Shown here one piece after another: positions 59,454-64,000 of a stretch of 64,000 bases of DNA. The notes beneath the pieces were generated by a model. That model ran no database searches. It was not told where the DNA came from and saw only the letters and a list, made by a program, of their open reading frames with translations. Position numbers and translations under genes: made by a program. Numbering within the stretch: position 1 is the stretch's first letter; the number at the start of each line of letters is the position of its first letter. The stretch is from Rutidosis leptorrhynchoides (taxonomy: Eukaryota; Streptophyta; Magnoliopsida; Asterales; Asteraceae), in assembly GCF_046630445.1 (NCBI RefSeq), contig NC_092335.1, forward strand, positions 5,251,501-5,315,500, read 5' to 3'.

Positions 59454-61440
59454 TGATATCTGCTAAAAAGTCACGTTTTCACCCCGGTATTAAAGCCCAA
59501 AAACAAGAAAGATTCAAACTTTTTCGGAAAAATACTCACTTCGTCAGTTAGAATTGAAGAACAAGTAATTACGAAGATGGTGCAAAAAGAATCAAGAGAA
59601 TCGGAGCTAAAACGAAGATTCTAGAGCGAAAACGGTGAAAGACAAGAAATCAAGTTACGATCCAGGAAAGTCAGGCTGACCAGGCCAGCAAACGGCCTGC
59701 CATACGGCTTGCCAAACGGCCTGCCAGTATGGCAAACGGCCTGCCAAATAGTCAGATCAAACGGACTCAATAAACGGCTTGCCTTAGCAAATGGCCTGCA
59801 AAAACGGCCTGCCAGCCGTTTGCAGCCAAAAATCTTGTCTATTTAAAGGGTCTTTGTCATTCATTCCAACACACACTTCAATTCACTTCTTTCTCTCTCT
59901 TGTACAATATTAGTCATACTCTCAAGGCCTTCGGCTCCGTGCGGGAAACCTAGTACCCGGAGAAGAACGTCGAAGATTGTATTAGGAGCGGTCTGGAGTC
60001 TTGAAGTTGTCACTTTTGTATTCGGAACTCGTTTAATCTACTGGTACTTCTGTCCCTTATCTTTATATAATGTCTTCTATCATTATGTTATGTGATATTG
60101 TTTCCATGATTAGCGAGTAGTTACCTTTAGTGTATGCTATGATGTAAGCAGTTATAATGCTGAAATAATATTATGGTCTGTGTATGCTGTTGAAATGCTT
60201 TTCGATTATGCTTTAAACTCAATCACGTTTTCAACTAATAGAACGTAGTTATTGGCTCTGTTATTGGGAAGTCGCGAACCCCGATTCAGAGTACACTATC
60301 GGTGTCACCCCTTGGTAAGAGAAGTCTATCGGATACAACGTAAGATCGACTGAGGAACACCGGTTGTAGTAAGTCTATCAAGCTTTGGATTCCGATCGAG
60401 GACTCTTTCGTAGTGAAACATCTGACTAGACCCTTAGTACATTGTCTGTCCCAGACCATGCTAGTGTAGTCACCAAGCATATAAACTTCGTATGCATGCT
60501 GAAGCACAGCGGTTGTTGTAAGCTGTACCTCCGCTAAGTAAGGCCATGGAACCCGGTCATTGTTGATTAGTACACTGCACCATAACGCGGTCTCAAGATT
60601 GCACCCCGCTTGAGGGATTCTTAGTTAATTAAGGAACTGTTTGTTTAGACACATAAAGGATTGGACCGTTAGGATAACCGAACGTGTTCATGGAAGTCAG
60701 CTTGACTTGGCCATGGTGTTCTTTATGGTTGAACTCTTTTTAAGGGCCTAACTATCTTTTAAAACCAATCATTAACGAAAGCATTGAAACATGTCACGTC
60801 TCTCGGATATGGTAAACCATGTATTATATTATACTTAAGAAAGTTTAGACCATTGTGGAATGTTAATACGTCACCCAACCGAGTCGCTCAATTGGATGAG
60901 CCGTCTGAACGTGTATGCCTGTAGTCAGACTGCACGGGCTTCAGGGGTAAGGGACGTTGCTGTCTATTCAGAATCTTCAAGCCTAACGCATTACCCAGTG
61001 ACATGTCTTATGACAGGGGCGTTTAGGACCAGTGTAATGAATACAAGGCCCCTGCCTATTCATGAGCCAGCATTCCATAATCTCGGCAGAATAACTGATG
61101 AAGTCATAGTATGCACTCACTTTAACCTTATCTGAATTACGAATTTTATCGCATTTACTTTATCTGTCTTATAAATTAGAAAATCCCAAAATTAAGTAAC
61201 CACTACTCCTTCCTAACTATCTTAGGCTTAAATATAGGTTCGATTCTACTGATATCTCAAAAATACGACTCTAAGTCATACTTTCCTTACTCATACTAAG
61301 GAGTAGTACGATTAGGCCCCGCTAAATATAAATTTAAAACAGTACCTTCCCCCCGGGTGGCTGATCCTGGCGCGCTGGGGCTCGAAGACACCGTACGAAT
61401 AAAAACCGTCCGTTTCGGCCATATCACGGGGGAGTATTAG
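59454..61440 (+). repeat. 5' LTR of right-hand Athila element
   Basis: Starts TGATATCTGCTAAAAAGTCA, the form expected of an Athila LTR, and ends just before the PBS at 61446. The exact 3' end is uncertain (ATATCA at 61420-61425 or ATTA at 61436-61439). A TATTTAAAGG box at about 59838 followed by a pyrimidine-rich stretch is the probable promoter. A cluster of acggcctgcca motifs lies at 59690-59825. Confidence 0.82.
59690..59825 (+). repeat. Cluster of ACGGCCTGCCA-type motifs
   Basis: About eight imperfect copies of aacggcctgcca or acggcttgcc, irregularly spaced, upstream of the LTR TATA box. Confidence 0.8.
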
Positions 61441-61445
61441 TTTTT

Positions 61446-61463
61446 TGGCGCCGCTGCCGGGGA
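61446..61463 (+). promoter_or_regulatory. Primer binding site of Athila element
   Basis: TGGCGCCGCTGCCGGGGA, the PBS typical of Athila elements (attributed to tRNA-Asp). It fixes the LTR side and orientation. Confidence 0.88.
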
Positions 61464-61886
61464 ACTAGTATCAGGCAATACAGCTCTCTATCAAACTTAT
61501 TCACAAGCATTTAGTGGTGTCTAAGAAAGACAATTATACACGGACTTGGTTGTTGGATTTTCCGAACAGTCGCCAATTATATTGGGACCAAAAGGATCCT
61601 GTCTCTCCGTAGTCGGCCTGGCCACTTGGTTTGTTGAATAATTCGTGCGGAGCTCTGTTACCGAAATACCAGGGAATCAGTAGCCAGAACCAAACACATA
61701 TTCAACCATAAGGATAATTAGTTAATTAAAATTAGATTACCTTAAATTAGATTACTTTAGACTACCTTAGATTAAATTAGATTACCTTAGAATTAGACTA
61801 CCCTAGACTAGTTTAGCTTACCTTAGATTACTTTAGCAATTTAGTTTATTTGCTAAAAATTAAAAACAAAAAGGCATACCCAGTGT
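61464..61886 (+). other. Athila leader
   Basis: Untranslated leader between PBS and gag. It contains ggacttggttgttggatttt and related stretches shared with the left Athila, and a run of diverged ttagattaccttaga-type repeats (61720-61840). Confidence 0.7.
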
Positions 61887-64000
61887 ATGACCCAAACCCG
61901 ATCTAGACCAGGGCCGTTGTTATTCGTACCTGATCCAGATGCAATAATCTCTAAAGCACGAAAGGAAGCACGAATCAGAAATCAAATGGTGCTACGCGTT
62001 ACTTTAGCAGAAAATACCAAACCCTCGATTGAAGGTCGAGGAGGACCGATCAGATTTCCAGAGATTCAAGGACACTCGTTCGAGTTAAAATATCACATCA
62101 TCCAGCTCATTCAGAATAGCTGTCAGTTTCATGGATAACCGAATGACGATCCTAATTCTCACCTTGATAAATTCATATCTCTTTCGAACTCCTACAAACA
62201 ACCAGGGATAGGACAAGATATAGTCCGGCTATACTTGTTTCCCTATTCTCTCACTCATCATGCTCAAACCTGGTTCGAAGGACTGGAAAAAGATTCCATC
62301 ACGTCATGGATGGAGATGGCTACAAAATTCCTAACCAAATATTTCCCTCCTTCTAAACAAACCAAACTAAAGAATGACATCATTAACTTCAAACAAAGTT
62401 ATGATGAATCTCTTTACACTGCATGGGAGCAATTCAAAACCCTGCTGAAGAAATGCCCTAATCACCAGCTAGAACGGTCAGCTCAAATCTATACCTTCTA
62501 CAATGGTCTTACGGTAAATCATAGGACGACGATCGATGCAGCAGCTTAAGGGAATCTGATGAACCAAACCGCAGACAAAGCATGGGAGTTGCTCTAGAAC
62601 ATGACAATGCATCATCATGACTGGAACAGTGGTGAAACAACTTCATCATCTGCCCCACTCTCTGCACTCAACAATCAAACGGAGGCCATAAAATCCCTCA
62701 CGGATAAGATGGAATCTCTCGCTAAACAACTCGAAGAATTGAAGACGCAACCGCAGCAGGTCAACCAAGCTCAGGCTTGTGTTAATTGTACCAACCCGCA
62801 ACCCACTGAAAAATATCAAGTTGAGTACGAAAACCCTGACGGTTCGGTCTGTTATGTCCAATACCCAGCTCGTCCACCAAATCCCAGATTCAATCAACAA
62901 CCTAGGGTTAATCAATTTCAGGGAAGTAATACATTTTCGCTATCGCTATCCACCTTATCCAGCCCAACAATCTCAATTGACCTACGATCAACCACTTCCA
63001 CTCACTGGTACCCCAGCTGAGGAAAATTCCCCTACCACCCAGATTACAAAAGCAACTAACCCCACTCTCGGAGCTGATGATCACTTGACTCAGTTCATTC
63101 AAGGACAACAACAGCTAAAATAGAGAACTGCATCCAGGAAAGATCAGACGGAGATACTAATGAGAAATCAATTGGCTCTGTTCAAAAGTCTGGAAACGCA
63201 GCCCGGACAGTTATCACAACGCCTTGAAACCCGACCGCAGGGAAGATTGCCAAGTAATACTATCCAAAAATCCCCACATAGAAGAAGCAAAACAAATGGA
63301 TTCCGTAATCCCAGAGGAAGAACCACGAAGATGGTCAGCCAGGCTCAAGAACAAATCAACATATACTCAGAAGCTGACCCCGGAAACTCCAGTTCGTGTA
63401 CCCTATCCTGGAAGGCTACAAGAAGAACCATCCAAGCTTGATTCCTTCAAACTTAATGGAAGATTCCTGGACACTATGTCCAAAGTTTCCAACCAGAAGA
63501 GATACATTCGAAGACTTCTCTCTACAAAGGAGAGGATACCAGACTCTAACAAAATTCCACTGAGTGAAGAATGCTCTGCATTACTCAGAAACTCTCTACC
63601 ACCGAAGCTAGGAGATACGGGCCGATTCATTTTTTCGTGTTCAATCTACCAATCTGGAACCATTCACGCGTTAGCAGATTTAGGAGCAAGTATCAACCTA
63701 ATCCCCTACTCTCTCTACAAGAGATTAGAGTTAGGAGACTTGTCACTAACTAAAATGACAATCCAACTTGCCGATCATACAATTCGATATCCTAAGGGCA
63801 TAGTTGAGAACGTCTTGGTGAAAGTCGACAAATTCTTGTATCCTACGAATTTCGTAGTAATGGATATTAAGAAAGACCTACACACACCAGTAGTGTTAGA
63901 AAGACCTTTCATGAATACGGCTAGGACTGTCATTGATGTGTACAATCAAACCTTGATCTTACGATCACATGGGGAGAGCGTTACCTTCAAAATTGACCGA
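61887..64000 (+). pseudogene. gag-pol: Athila gag-protease remnant, running off the window
   Basis: Starts MTQTRSRPGPLLFVPDPDAI. The gag core has WFEGLEKDSITSWMEMATKF and FPPSKQTKLKNDI. In-frame stops occur at 62136-62138, 62547-62549 and 62596-62598. A frameshift follows in the Pro/Gln-rich part near 62925, then a TAG at 63121-63123, then another frame change near 63370. From there to the window end an open frame carries a linker and the Athila protease (ALADLGASINLIPYSLYKRL). It is more decayed than the left Athila (33569-37738), to which its domains align. It is non-functional. Confidence 0.88.

Overview
This is a retrotransposon-rich stretch of a plant nuclear genome. It is AT-rich and carries plant-type Ty3/gypsy lineages (chromovirus/Tekay-like, Tat and Athila), Helitrons, MITEs, a tRNA-derived SINE, long (TA)n and (AAT)n arrays, and one plant-specific host gene (DUF1442 family). 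The style of the LTRs and polyproteins is what I associate with the daisy family (Asteraceae). That assignment rests on familiarity, not on a search.

Layout, left part (1-39972): a Russian-doll nest, all on the minus strand. The oldest layer is an Athila element (gag-pol 33569-37738, leader and 5' LTR to 39972). A Tat-clade element with two RNase H domains inserted into its RNase H/integrase region: Tat 5' LTR 30274-33568, gag 28316-30146, pol 886-4305. The Tat element was then hit three times. A Tekay-type solo LTR (30418-33120, TSD CCAAG) sits in its 5' LTR. A complete Tekay-type element (4311-28310, TSD AACTT) sits at the gag/pol border. Another Tekay-type LTR (1-885, running off the window) sits in its integrase. 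Finally a younger complete Tekay-type element (4975-15884, TSD CTGTT) lies inside the 3' LTR of the larger one; its two 2705-bp LTRs differ at only one position that I could find by eye.

The two full Tekay-type elements are the most interesting content. Both carry an extra sense-strand ORF between the primer binding site and gag, coding for an acidic EPEEES-repeat protein. The larger one also carries an intact, intronless F-box gene there. Both repeat a 16-bp motif from the 3' LTR border just upstream of gag, next to a conserved TATA-like block. These features suggest a retroelement lineage with accessory genes and perhaps a second transcription or priming site. The Tat integrase is interrupted by 70 nt that look like a spliceosomal intron.

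Middle part (39973-53400): gene-poor spacer with a Harbinger-type MITE, a solo Tekay-type LTR in plus orientation (41640-45444, TSD AAAAA) that holds a Helitron, two adjacent Helitrons, the one clear host gene (DUF1442 protein, 47628-48281, plus strand), two foldback MITEs embedded in (TA)n arrays, and relics of a protein kinase, a LINE tail and a hAT transposase.

Right part (53389-64000): a SINE split by another solo LTR (53567-56750), a possible Copia LTR fragment, unrecognised spacer, and the 5' end of a decayed plus-strand Athila element (LTR 59454 to about 61440, PBS at 61446, gag-protease remnant running off the window).

Nearly all polyprotein frames are broken by single in-frame stops or small indels, so most elements here look non-autonomous. 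Several stops fit C-to-T decay, as expected of methylated heterochromatin.
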